This document shows positions 44,183 through 52,519 of a stretch of 64,000 bases of DNA, in pieces. The notes beneath the pieces are model-generated. The model saw only the letters and a list, made by a program, of their open reading frames with translations. It was not told the DNA's origin and did no database searches. The DNA is taken from contig CAIODZ010000063.1 of NCBI GenBank assembly GCA_903857265.1, forward strand, positions 1 to 64,000. Direction: 5' to 3'. Position 1 is the stretch's first letter; every line of letters starts with the position of its first letter. A program made the translations under genes and the position numbers. The DNA is from an uncultured Phycisphaerales bacterium. GTDB lineage: Bacteria; Planctomycetota; Phycisphaerae; Sedimentisphaerales; Anaerobacaceae.

Positions 44183-46315
44183 TTATTTTCCGCGATACGG
44201 CCGACCTGCCTGGTAAAGCTCCAATCGATTCTGAATTTCACCAGCCAGTTTTTCTTGACCGCTGGACTTAGCAGTATCGACGGCTTGCTGTGCAGTCATC
44301 ACCGCGTCCTTAAACCTGCCCGCGGCGGCATAGGCGACGGCCAGGGTATCCATGTACGATGGCTCGTTATAATCTGTAAGTTCACAGGCGTGATGAGCAA
44401 GTTCAATGGCTTTATTAGCGTCCTGAACAAATGTGTTGTTTGCAGTGGCCAGCAACCAAGCCAGATTATTAAGAACATTAGCGCTATCGGGTTTTAACTC
44501 CGCCGTTTTGGTCCAATTCTGAATTGCCTGTTCATACCTGCCTGATTGAGCGTAAGCATTGCCGAGTTTTTCATAAAGCCCCGCATCGTTGGAACTTATT
44601 CGCAGGGCTTCAGTGAGATATTTTATGGCCTCAACGTTCTTTCCTGTTGCCAACAGTGCAGTTCCCATCCTGTTATGAGCATCGGGGTATTTTGCGTCCA
44701 GCTCCAATGCCCCGGCAAAGCACTTTACGGCTTCTTCGTATTTATTTTGCAGGGTTAACGCCAGGCCCAAATTATAATACAGCTCTGCAGAATCTTTCTT
44801 TCGTTTTAAAAGTTCATTAAAACACGCGACAGCTTCATCAAGCTTTCCCTGTTTTATGTAAACCTTGCCAAGATCGTTACTGGCTTCAAAGAATCCCGGA
44901 TATATCCGCAGCGCATTGTTTAGATGAACTGCGGCCTCGTCAAATCGGCCTGCTTCAAACAACCCGCCTCCATATCCTTTTTCTGCCAAATCATTATTTT
45001 TCGTGACCTTCAAGGCATGTTCAAACAGTGTTATAGTATTCTGCCAGTATCTCACTTGTGTTCGGGTAACTATAACTGATGAAAACAAAACAACCACCGC
45101 TAATAGCGACACGGCAACTTTCCAGCGGGGCCGGTTGAAAACGAAATCTCTGACAGTCCATACGGCAATGAAAAGCGGACCCAGTATCGATATATACATA
45201 TACCTGTCGGCCATTGACTGCATACCCACCTGAACCAATCCAATCATAGGCACAAGGGTCCCTACATACCACAGCCAGCCCATAACGATGTATTTTCTGC
45301 GCCGGCCAAGATAAATGCTGAAGAGGGATATCAGGATAAATATCAGCATGCAAACAGCCACGTTGGCGTCCGAAAGATTCGCACGCGGATATGGGTAGAA
45401 AGCTGCGAGTTGGCTTGGCCATATTATTTTGCCAATGTACCGTATGTATGAAATGAACATATTGGCAAATCGAAAGTCCAATGGTATTGTCCTCATCGCA
45501 GCCACTGCTCCGCTGTGTTGTTGTATGACGAATGTTATCACACTCAGAGCTGCCGACATCGCAAACAGGGGAATTTTCTCCGTTATTAATCGCCACACCG
45601 ACACCTCTTGCAGGCCTTTATTCTTTGGAACCCTTCCGGTATGCCACTCCCATTTGACCCGGCCGAGAGGCCAATAGTCCAGCAAAAGCAGGACCAGCGG
45701 AAGCGTAACAACAATCGGCTTGGTCATAATGCAAAGGGCATACATGCCAAAAAGCAACAGGTATCGTCCAATGCCCGGTCGTTTTGTATACCAGATATAA
45801 ACAGCTATCGTGAGAAACCAGAAAAGTCCGCTCAATACCGTTTTTCGCTCCGCCGCCCAGGCGACTGATTCTACCTGAAGCGGATGCATCGCAAAAACAG
45901 CAGCTACAAATGCGCTGGGCCAGATTGCTCCTGTCACACTATTAAAAATCCAGAAAATCAACAGCGCATTGACGATGTGAAGCAGCAGACTGACGAGGTG
46001 GTGCCCGATGGGGTTTAGCCCGAAAAGCTGGCAGTCCAGTATATGGCTAAGCCATGTCAGCGGGTGCCAATTCCCGGCGTAGTACTTTGTGAACGACCAG
46101 ACAACCGAATGTAGTGTTATTCCGCCGGTCACGTTGGCATTTTTTGTTATATATGCGTGGTCGTCGTAGTTGACAAAGGTGTTTTTCCGTATCGGCTCAT
46201 ACGCTGCAAATGTTCCCGCCGCAAGCCCGATGTATATGAGCAGCTTTATCCAGGTTTTGCGGCGTTCCGTATCCGCAACAGATAATCCATATTCAGCAAG
46301 ATTTATTTTCGCCAT
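44183..46315 (-). CDS. TMTC-like membrane glycosyltransferase with TPR tail, paralogue 4
   Basis: I start at ATG 46315 (MAKINLAEYGLS); a TTG three codons upstream is less likely. 710 residues. FVNYDDHAYITKNANVTGGI, HPLTWLSHILDCQLFGLNPI, FAMHPLQVESVAWAAERKTV and MTKPIVVTLPLVLLLLDYWP within about ten membrane helices. Then about eight TPR units, ending AGRPYRGK as the other paralogues do. It stands between two long direct repeats, apart from the tandem triplet. Role inferred as for the triplet: transfer of sugars from a lipid donor outside the membrane. Confidence 0.75.
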   Translation of the reverse strand: MAKINLAEYGLSVADTERRKTWIKLLIYIGLAAGTFAAYEPIRKNTFVNYDDHAYITKNANVTGGITLHSVVWSFTKYYAGNWHPLTWLSHILDCQLFGLNPIGHHLVSLLLHIVNALLIFWIFNSVTGAIWPSAFVAAVFAMHPLQVESVAWAAERKTVLSGLFWFLTIAVYIWYTKRPGIGRYLLLFGMYALCIMTKPIVVTLPLVLLLLDYWPLGRVKWEWHTGRVPKNKGLQEVSVWRLITEKIPLFAMSAALSVITFVIQQHSGAVAAMRTIPLDFRFANMFISYIRYIGKIIWPSQLAAFYPYPRANLSDANVAVCMLIFILISLFSIYLGRRRKYIVMGWLWYVGTLVPMIGLVQVGMQSMADRYMYISILGPLFIAVWTVRDFVFNRPRWKVAVSLLAVVVLFSSVIVTRTQVRYWQNTITLFEHALKVTKNNDLAEKGYGGGLFEAGRFDEAAVHLNNALRIYPGFFEASNDLGKVYIKQGKLDEAVACFNELLKRKKDSAELYYNLGLALTLQNKYEEAVKCFAGALELDAKYPDAHNRMGTALLATGKNVEAIKYLTEALRISSNDAGLYEKLGNAYAQSGRYEQAIQNWTKTAELKPDSANVLNNLAWLLATANNTFVQDANKAIELAHHACELTDYNEPSYMDTLAVAYAAAGRFKDAVMTAQQAVDTAKSSGQEKLAGEIQNRLELYQAGRPYRGK

Positions 46316-46350
46316 AAGATACAAATGGTCCTACTATCTCTTGTCCCCCC

Positions 46351-46762
46351 AGCCAAAGACGATTTTGATTATACCCTTTTACTGAGGGTAAGACAATGGG
46401 CTTGAGAGGCAAAAAAGGTGTCAGCCATTTTTTGCCCTGCGAAACGGCGGAAAAGGGGTCAGACCCCTTTTTGCCTTTGCGGTTGTCATAAAATTATGAT
46501 TCCTTACAATCCTCCTTCGCTGAAGCTACGGAGGACAGGATCCCCGACTGCGGTTCCTACAAAGCTTGAATCGAGGGCAATAAAAAAAGCCAGAGTCTCA
46601 TTTAAGAGTCTGGCTTCGGAGGAGGGTGATGAAAAGCTTATTAAGATTACTGTCTTATCTGCAATTCCATCGTTGCCCTTTAATCGCTAATATAAAACAT
46701 CGAGACATAGAACGTCTATTGGGAATTTACTTAATGCCAATTGGGCGATTGCTTAGGAGGCG
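46351..46762. repeat. Long direct repeat, copy B
   Basis: Second copy of the repeat at 43689-44061. It differs by an insert of about 70 bases (46510-46580) starting CCTCCTTCGCTGAAGCTACG, part of which also occurs alone at 14073-14115. The terminator hairpin and the 3' end are conserved. Confidence 0.75.
46585..46618 (-). terminator. Terminator after dehydrogenase copy 2 (repeat copy B)
   Basis: Same hairpin as at 43852 (AAGCCAGACTCTT / GAGACTCTGGCTT plus T-run on the minus strand), 240 bases after the dehydrogenase stop. Confidence 0.7.
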
Positions 46763-46773
46763 GACCTATTTTC

Positions 46774-46801
46774 GATTTATGATTGTTGATTGTCGATTTG
46801 G
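46774..46801 (+). repeat. Heptanucleotide array, consensus GATTNNN
   Basis: GATTTAT, GATTGTT, GATTGTC, GATTTGG in phase. It is followed by CTCTGTG repeats to 46848. Confidence 0.6.
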
Positions 46802-46857
46802 TATAAGGAAGAAAAAAACTCTGTGTGCTCTGTGTACTCTGTGGCTAAATAAAAACG

Positions 46858-48507
46858 TTATTTGCTCTGTGGCCCAGATTTACGGACCTGTTCTTTTATC
46901 CGTTGTATATGTCCTCGGCCAAGGCCTTTGACCTCGCAGCCAAACTCGAAATAGCGACGAATCTTGTCATCGTCTAAAATCCCAAAGCAGTCAACTATCG
47001 CGAACGGCCCGCCTGCCCAATCGACTATCTGTTTTGGCTCAATGCCCAGGTACTGCTTATGCGGAACAGCTAAAATCACCGCCTCCACTCCCTTCATCGA
47101 CGCAGGCAAATCCTGCTGCACACGGATATTTACCAAATCCTCCTGCTTATGGAAGAATCTCGCCCAGGATTGGCCCGGCGATGGAAATGTATCCTGCTGC
47201 TCTAATTCATACCAGTGCTCGACGTAGGGGTCATGAACCGACATCTCCGCACCCATCTCCGTCAGTTTCCGCATGACAATCTCCGAGCCGCTGTATCGCG
47301 TGTCGCCGACGTCCTGACGATAGCTCGCGCCGCATAGCAGCACCTTGGCGTTGGCGACCATTTTGCCCATATTGCGAAGCGCATTGCGCGTCAGCTCCGC
47401 GACGTGCAGCGACCGCGTATCATTGATATCAATCGCCATTGTCGTCATCTTGAATATGTCATCCTCATACCCAAGGATATGCTTATACGCCCAGAACCCC
47501 AGCCCGCCATCTTTCGGCAGACAATATCCGCCCACGCCAGGCCCCGGGAATATCATATTATTATGCGTAGGCCTCATCTTTATGGCCTTGATTACCTTAA
47601 TCAAATCTACCCCGTTGCGCTCCGCAAACAAACTCCATTCATCCATGAACGCCAGCATCGTCGCCCTAAACGAATTCTCGACAATCTTGCTTGTCTCCGA
47701 TTCGATTGGCCTGTCCATAACCGTCAGCGGAAATTGCTCGGTGTTGAGCACCTCGCGCAAAAACTTCTCTACACGCTGTTTCGCCTCATCGTTGCACCCG
47801 GAACAAACGCGCCATATATCCCGAATCGACGAGACATAATTTTTCCCCGGCATCACACGCTCATAACTGTGCGCAAGCAATGGCTCCGCCTTTAATCCTC
47901 TCGCCACGAATGCCCTCTTCATTATGGGCCACCCGATATATTCCGTTGTCCCCGGCGCAACCGTCGTCTCTATCAGCGTCAGGCACTTTTCTCCGACCTT
48001 ACTTCCGATTGTCTTTATCACCGCCTCAAGAGCCGCCATCTCCACGTTGCCCGTCCGCATATTGCCCAGGTCCTGCTTGGTATAATCGCACTGCACGTCA
48101 ACCACCACGCAGTCCGCAAGCTTGAGGCAATCATTATTATATGTGGCTGTCAGCGTCTTCTTTTCCGTAACGCATCGCCTTATCATCGGCGCAACTTCCG
48201 GGTCCTCCGCCTTCACGGGCGAATTGCCCTCGTTGAGCATCATTATCTTCCAGTAGCTTCTATCGCTTGGCAAATCGCATCCGATGACAAACTTGCTTGG
48301 CTTGCCCGTCTTCTTGTCGTTCGTGTCGGCTATTATCGCCGCCATCACCGCGCCGACAAACCCCACCCCCATCACCACGACTATTTCCTTGCCTTGCTTG
48401 CGTGCCGCTTCCGCCAGCGTTTCCACACGTTTGAATTCCTGCGCGTAATCGACCTCGCCCGGCAGTGGGTATCGTTTACCTTCTGGACTCACCGAATATT
48501 CCGGCAT
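46858..48507 (-). CDS. UDP-glucose/GDP-mannose dehydrogenase family protein, copy 2
   Basis: 549 residues, the same length as copy 1 at 40942 and co-linear with it. VVVMGVGFVGAVMAAIIADT, TLIETTVAPGTTEYIGWPIM, catalytic cysteine in GPGVGGYCLPKDGGLGFWAY, GASYRQDVGDTRYSGSEIVM and the shared C-terminal ending KGLGRGHIQRIKE. Ribosome site AAGGAA upstream. A pair of near-equal paralogues 5 kb apart suggests either dosage or two related uronic-acid products for the glycan made at this locus. Confidence 0.88.
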   Translation of the reverse strand: MPEYSVSPEGKRYPLPGEVDYAQEFKRVETLAEAARKQGKEIVVVMGVGFVGAVMAAIIADTNDKKTGKPSKFVIGCDLPSDRSYWKIMMLNEGNSPVKAEDPEVAPMIRRCVTEKKTLTATYNNDCLKLADCVVVDVQCDYTKQDLGNMRTGNVEMAALEAVIKTIGSKVGEKCLTLIETTVAPGTTEYIGWPIMKRAFVARGLKAEPLLAHSYERVMPGKNYVSSIRDIWRVCSGCNDEAKQRVEKFLREVLNTEQFPLTVMDRPIESETSKIVENSFRATMLAFMDEWSLFAERNGVDLIKVIKAIKMRPTHNNMIFPGPGVGGYCLPKDGGLGFWAYKHILGYEDDIFKMTTMAIDINDTRSLHVAELTRNALRNMGKMVANAKVLLCGASYRQDVGDTRYSGSEIVMRKLTEMGAEMSVHDPYVEHWYELEQQDTFPSPGQSWARFFHKQEDLVNIRVQQDLPASMKGVEAVILAVPHKQYLGIEPKQIVDWAGGPFAIVDCFGILDDDKIRRYFEFGCEVKGLGRGHIQRIKEQVRKSGPQSK

Positions 48508-48604
48508 TCACTGTTCCTTATCTATGTCCCGTGTTTACATATTTAACGTCAATAAATCCCGCAGAGTTTACCCTCAAAACCCTATTCAGCAAGGTTTTTT
48601 TACC

Positions 48605-48640
48605 AACAAAAAAGCCCCGTCTTTCAACAGGGCTTTCAAT
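48605..48640 (-). terminator. Terminator of the DRR-repeat gene
   Basis: Minus strand: GAAAGCCCTG / GGGGCTTTTTTG around a TTGAAAGAC loop, followed by T-rich sequence, just downstream of the minus-strand gene ending at 48664. Confidence 0.65.
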
Positions 48641-48642
48641 AA

Positions 48643-48670
48643 CTATCCGCTATCCGCTGCTTGCTATTTC
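48643..48670 (+). repeat. Heptanucleotide array CTATCCG
   Basis: CTATCCG, CTATCCG, CTGCTTG, CTATTTC in phase. It overlaps the last codons of the DRR-repeat gene. Confidence 0.5.
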
Positions 48671-49029
48671 TCATCTTCCTGCTTACTGCATTCTGCCAGT
48701 CCGCCCGGCTCAGCGGTTTTCCTGTAGCCCAGCGCCTTGATTATCTCCAGCACCTCAGTCCACGTCGGGAATGGGCGGGCGTTGGCTTTTTTGTATTCAT
48801 TGATGGCCATCAAAAACTCGAACTGCTCATCGGACATCTGTCCTTCTTCAGCGCTCCTGCGGTCATCGCTCCTGCGCTTGCCCGGCCCACGCCTGCGGTC
48901 AAGTCCAATTCTCCTGTCGAGTGTTCGCCGGTCAATGCCGACTCGCCTGTCAACGACACTGTCTCTGCGGTCATCCCTGGTGCTGCATCCCACGGGCTGT
49001 TGCTCTTTGTTCAGTTCATTTGTTGCCAT
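48664..49029 (-). CDS. Small protein with DRR repeats
   Basis: ATG 49029 has GGGAG upstream; an upstream in-frame start adds nine residues. 121 residues. The centre is a run of basic repeats (DDRRDSVVDRRVGIDRRTLD, then RRIGLDRRRGPGKRRSDDRR) on a period of about 6-7 residues. A conserved-looking C-terminal part (MSDEQFEFLMAINEYKKANA, PFPTWTEVLEIIKALGYRK) follows. Similar DRR-rich small proteins occur in planctomycetes and deltaproteobacteria, without known function. Nucleic-acid binding is possible from the charge pattern. Confidence 0.6.
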   Translation of the reverse strand: MATNELNKEQQPVGCSTRDDRRDSVVDRRVGIDRRTLDRRIGLDRRRGPGKRRSDDRRSAEEGQMSDEQFEFLMAINEYKKANARPFPTWTEVLEIIKALGYRKTAEPGGLAECSKQEDEK

Positions 49030-49052
49030 TGCTTCTCCCTTGTTTATTGACT

Positions 49053-49080
49053 GCACGCCGTACGCTATACGCCGTGTCCT
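49053..49080 (+). repeat. Heptads GCACGCC/GTACGCT/ATACGCC
   Basis: Three to four phased units in the short space between the two minus-strand genes. Confidence 0.45.
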
Positions 49081-49087
49081 GGTTTAA

Positions 49088-49468
49088 TTAATCCTCAAAA
49101 ATATCACCCTCTAAGTCATCATCGTTCTCTTCATCGAATCCTAAATCATAAAAATCATCGTATGCGTCCTGCGACTCGATTACCACGTGCGCCTCATCCA
49201 CCATATCGTCCGGCACATACACCGCGTAATGAAAACCTTCGCCAAATTCATTCGGCCTTTCCTTCACCATCGCCGGGATATCGTTGTTCTTCAGCAGTGT
49301 CTCGCAGTCCTTCGCCTCATCCAGCGAGCTTGACGTTGCTACCACTACAAGCTCCTGCATCCCCCTGCTGTGATTTCGACCGCTGCTCTTCGGCATCGAA
49401 CGCACCGATATCGAATTGCTCGCTTGTGTCGATTGTCTCTTATGTGCCTTTTTCGTCTTCTTATTCAT
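49088..49468 (-). CDS. DUF2007-like small protein
   Basis: 126 residues. A basic N-terminus (KKTKKAHKRQ), then a ferredoxin-like fold region LVVVATSSSLDEAKDCETLL KNNDIPAMVK and HYAVYVPDDMVDEAHVVIES. This is the pattern of the DUF2007 / 'signal-transducing protein' family: strand, helix with E-x-x-x-L, strand, V-x-x-x-D-x-x-x-A. The C-terminus is very acidic (DEENDDDLEGDIFED). GGGAG precedes the start. Function unknown. Confidence 0.65.
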   Translation of the reverse strand: MNKKTKKAHKRQSTQASNSISVRSMPKSSGRNHSRGMQELVVVATSSSLDEAKDCETLLKNNDIPAMVKERPNEFGEGFHYAVYVPDDMVDEAHVVIESQDAYDDFYDLGFDEENDDDLEGDIFED

Positions 49469-49899
49469 TATTCCATCTCCCTGTATTACATCTCGTCTGT
49501 CATCTTTATTTTCTTACGCAAAAGTCACAGAGTTTGTTACCTTTTTTCTCGGCGGTCTCTGCTGCCTGCCCTGCGTAGCTTTAGCGAAGTAGGGTTCTCT
49601 GCGGTAAAGCTGCTGTAGAATTCTTCGTCAATTACTCATCACCTGTTTATCAAAAAATCCCATCCTTTTTTAATTGTGTCGCCCTTCCCTAACCCCTTGT
49701 CTAAGCTTTACTTACCTCAATATCAGCTATTGGCTGTTGGGTATTATATATTGGATATTGGACATTGTGTGTTTATCTGCCTGCCTGCCTTCGAAATTCG
49801 TTTCAGGAATGGGGAGGAGGTTGGAGTTGTCCGATGAACACTGCCTGCCCTCCGTAGCCCTTCGTATGGGCAAAGGAGGGTCCGCGGGGGCAAAAACGA
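49469..49899. other. Intergenic, repeats only
   Basis: Six phased heptads at 49726-49767 (GCTATTG, GCTGTTG, GGTATTA, TATATTG, GATATTG, GACATTG) and two palindromic CCTGCGTAGC...GCGAAGTAGGG / CTCCGTAGC...AAAGGAGGG pieces. No gene seen. Confidence 0.6.
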
Positions 49900-49926
49900 A
49901 AAAGGCCACGCATTGCGTGGCCTTTT
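49900..49926 (-). terminator. Terminator of the cold-shock gene
   Basis: AAAAGGCCACGC / GCGTGGCCTTTT, 12-base-pair stem with a 3-base loop. On the minus strand it is followed by TTCGTTTTTGC, 25 bases after the csp stop. Confidence 0.8.
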
Positions 49927-49949
49927 GTCTGAGTCAATTGCTGGTCGTC

Positions 49950-50153
49950 TTATTTCGGTACTACGTTTGTCGCGCAGGGGCCTTTTTTGCCCTGGCCAAC
50001 CTCGTACTCAACTACCTGACCTTCGCTCAAGCTTGAATACCCGGATGACTTAATTTCCGAGTGGTGAACGAACAGGTCTGGGCCGCCGTCGTCAGCTACG
50101 ATAAACCCGAAACCTTTTTGATCATTGAACCATTTTACTTTACCTGTACTCAC
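49950..50153 (-). CDS. Cold-shock domain protein
   Basis: 67 residues. GTG at 50153 is the better start: AAGGAG lies 7 bases upstream of it but touches the ATG at 50159, and the N-terminus then reads MSTGKVKWF as in the family. RNP1 KGFGFI and RNP2 DLFVHHSEI are intact. CspA-type RNA/DNA-binding protein in the cytoplasm. The upstream 150 bases hold no gene and may form the long leader usual for these genes (GCCTTGTAG...CTACAAGGC-like pairs near 50240). Confidence 0.93.
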   Translation of the reverse strand: MSTGKVKWFNDQKGFGFIVADDGGPDLFVHHSEIKSSGYSSLSEGQVVEYEVGQGKKGPCATNVVPK

Positions 50154-50159
50154 TAACAT

Positions 50160-50634
50160 ACTCCTTGGCCTTTTATTCGGCCGTCAATCTATAATGCCTC
50201 TCACATTTTGTGTTTGGAATATCCTCGAGAAGCGAAAAGATATGCCCTACAAGGCATTCATTATACCATATCTTTCCCCAGCCGCACCATAAATAATAAA
50301 AAATTATTCAAATTTATCGAAGCGTAGCGCAGACCCCAGACTACGATCTGGGGCCAAGTTTCCATTTTCGAGTATCGAGCATCCAGTATCGAGTATCTTC
50401 TTGCTATGAACCACTATCGACTGTTCTAATCTCTCGCGTCTGTGGTCTTATGTCTGGCGTCTTTGGTCTAAGGTCCGCTTTTTCCTTTGACGCCAACATC
50501 CTCAGGATTTATAGTCCTCCATAGGCGGATAAATTGCTTTGGCGGGAACTTATGGCCGAATTAGGCTTTTACATTGTAACAGAAATAAATTTGGTGGAAC
50601 AGGAAATCCAAACCATTCTTTTAAAGGAGAGGAA
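50160..50634. other. Leader of csp and heptad arrays
   Basis: GAGTATC, GAGCATC, CAGTATC, GAGTATC at 50370-50397 and GTCTGTG, GTCTTAT, GTCTGGC, GTCTTTG, GTCTAAG, GTCCGCT at 50438-50479, in phase. No gene seen. Confidence 0.6.
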
Positions 50635-50970
50635 ATGAAAAAGTATATCTTTACTATTTGTTTAGGATTGGCAGTAGTAATTCTTGGGTCCAATTCTGCT
50701 ATGGGAAGAGATGCTGCAAGGGACCTAAAACGAATGATTGGGTATACAATCGTTGATGCTTCTTGGGTTGTGAATACGATTGAAACTAAAGATGGCTCAA
50801 AATTAGTTGAGCTGGGAAATGGAACGACATACAAAGTTGAATTGCTTCTTCTAGATCCTTTGCCGATTACTGACGTAATTGTTTTCGCTAAGAAGACTGG
50901 AGACGTAATATTGGTCAAATTACTAATTGATAATGAGGCCTACGATGCATTCTTGGTATCGAAGAAATAG
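50635..50970 (+). CDS. Small exported protein
   Basis: ATG 50635 with AAAGGAGAGG upstream. 111 residues. Signal peptide about 1-22 (YIFTICLGLAVVILGSNSAM). The mature part (DLKRMIGYTIVDASWVVNTI, TKDGSKLVELGNGTTYKVEL) is beta-rich. More AT-rich than the sugar-locus genes. Not recognised. Confidence 0.6.
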   Translation: MKKYIFTICLGLAVVILGSNSAMGRDAARDLKRMIGYTIVDASWVVNTIETKDGSKLVELGNGTTYKVELLLLDPLPITDVIVFAKKTGDVILVKLLIDNEAYDAFLVSKK

Positions 50971-51034
50971 AAATTTGATGGATTTCTAATAGGCGGCTGT
51001 CCCTAGTTATTCTATTCGATATAGAGACCAAATC

Positions 51035-52147
51035 ATGAACAAAGAAGATAAAAGGAAAATAGTTGTTGCTATATTACCTTGGGCAGGATTGAAGAAAGAA
51101 ATTAAAGTCGGCCCGGTAACTTTCTGGCCTTGGAATGCATCAAAAATTCAAGATGAAGATATCAAAAAGCAACTTGAGCGATTTTTTAAAATATTTGTAG
51201 ACCGATATGGTAAACCAGTGAATACAATTGTTGTATGTTCTCATGGGGAATCTGATTTCCACATATTAGAAGAGATGGAATACAAGGATCTATTAGCTGC
51301 AATAAATATTCTCGCTTTTTCTTCTATCTGCCCCGTTGTAAAACTAGCGGTATGTTCTAATAATAATACAATTGGTCCACCTACTGCCGAGAATTACGAC
51401 TTTTTTGGTCAAAGGTTCACCTTGCCAGATGATGGTCTTGTAGTGGTACCTACAAGAAGCACCACGAGTATCGATACAATTGACAGAATACATATATCAA
51501 GACCATTGAGCGCGTTGGGTCCTTGGGGATCTTCTCCTAATATGGAATTAATAGGTGCTTTTGACAAAGTGTTTACTATCGATTTTCTATCAGAGATACG
51601 TGAGAGACTTTTTAGAAGTTTGGAATGGTTTAGATTGGCACATACTGAAACTAATAATGTTTCCGATGCCTCAAAAACAGTTATGATGTCAACAGCATTT
51701 GAAATACTGCTGAATTTTCCTGAAGATAAGAAAAGCGTTTATTTTGCGAAGCAGATAGAAAAAATATTGAAAAAAGATAAGTCGATTATTGATACTCGTC
51801 AACATAATGGGAAGAAATATACATGCATCAAGGCTGCATCATGGGCTTATGATTTTTATCAATTAAGAAGTAAAATTGTTCATGGTGAAGAAATTAAACC
51901 AGAAAACGGGCGATATAAGAATTGGGTAACTTACAATATTGTTGCAGATTTAGTTTTTTGGGAATTGATAGTAAAAGAATTGTTTGAGAACAAATGCCTT
52001 GGTGAAAAGGCACACAGATGGGCAGAAAAATTTCAACCACATGTAAAAGACGATGAGAATCTCGAAAAATTCTTTTTAGATTGGTCAATGGGTTTCGATG
52101 ATTACCATGAAGCGTTGGGGTGGGTCGAACCCGCTAAGCGATCATAA
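51035..52147 (+). CDS. HEPN-domain protein (ApeA/Apea-like)
   Basis: 370 residues, AT-rich. The N-terminal half (VGPVTFWPWNASKIQDEDIK, VVCSHGESDFHILEE) is unassigned. The C-terminal half is helical with KTVMMSTAFEILLNFPEDKK and FYQLRSKIVHGEEI. The Rx4H motif R278-SKIV-H283 is the HEPN RNase motif, in the arrangement of the Apea-type HEPN domains. Many such proteins belong to antiphage or RNA-degrading systems. No partner gene is adjacent except the small exported protein upstream. Different base composition suggests acquisition. Confidence 0.65.
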   Translation: MNKEDKRKIVVAILPWAGLKKEIKVGPVTFWPWNASKIQDEDIKKQLERFFKIFVDRYGKPVNTIVVCSHGESDFHILEEMEYKDLLAAINILAFSSICPVVKLAVCSNNNTIGPPTAENYDFFGQRFTLPDDGLVVVPTRSTTSIDTIDRIHISRPLSALGPWGSSPNMELIGAFDKVFTIDFLSEIRERLFRSLEWFRLAHTETNNVSDASKTVMMSTAFEILLNFPEDKKSVYFAKQIEKILKKDKSIIDTRQHNGKKYTCIKAASWAYDFYQLRSKIVHGEEIKPENGRYKNWVTYNIVADLVFWELIVKELFENKCLGEKAHRWAEKFQPHVKDDENLEKFFLDWSMGFDDYHEALGWVEPAKRS

Positions 52148-52519
52148 ATAATACTATGTAAAAGTTCAATCCTCTCGTTGTCTAAAATCCTTCGTTCCTC
52201 TGCGGTAAAAATTCTTAAAAATCCCCCTGATGTATGCAGCGGACAATAAAAAACCAGCGTAATCCGCGTCTAAATTAAATCCGTCTAATCCGTGTTAATC
52301 CGTGGTTAAAATATTCTCTGCGGTCTCCGCGGTCTCCGCGGTTAAGTATTCTCTGTGGCTTTTTTTGAATCCAGGAACGCCTGCAAAATTTCCGCGGCAG
52401 CCAACGCATCTATTCTGCGTTTTTGCCTCCTTTCGACGCAGCCCGCCTCTTGCTTTCGCATAAAGCTAAGATCTCCGAACTATATACTCAACATACTTAT
52501 TTGCGGCATACTTATTTAT
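52148..52519. other. Repeat-laden spacer with ruvX 3' fragment
   Basis: Holds AATCCGTG (52270-52310) and GTCTCCGCG (52323-52341) short repeats. At 52367-52425 there is a 59-base copy of the 3' end of ruvX with two mismatches. Confidence 0.7.
52367..52425 (-). pseudogene. Duplicated 3' fragment of ruvX
   Basis: Nearly identical to 53979-54037 in the intact ruvX. It corresponds to the residues RRIDALAAAEILQAFLDS. Sequence to the left of 52367 and to the right of 52425 does not match ruvX, so this is a partial duplicate on the far side of the palindrome array. Confidence 0.8.
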
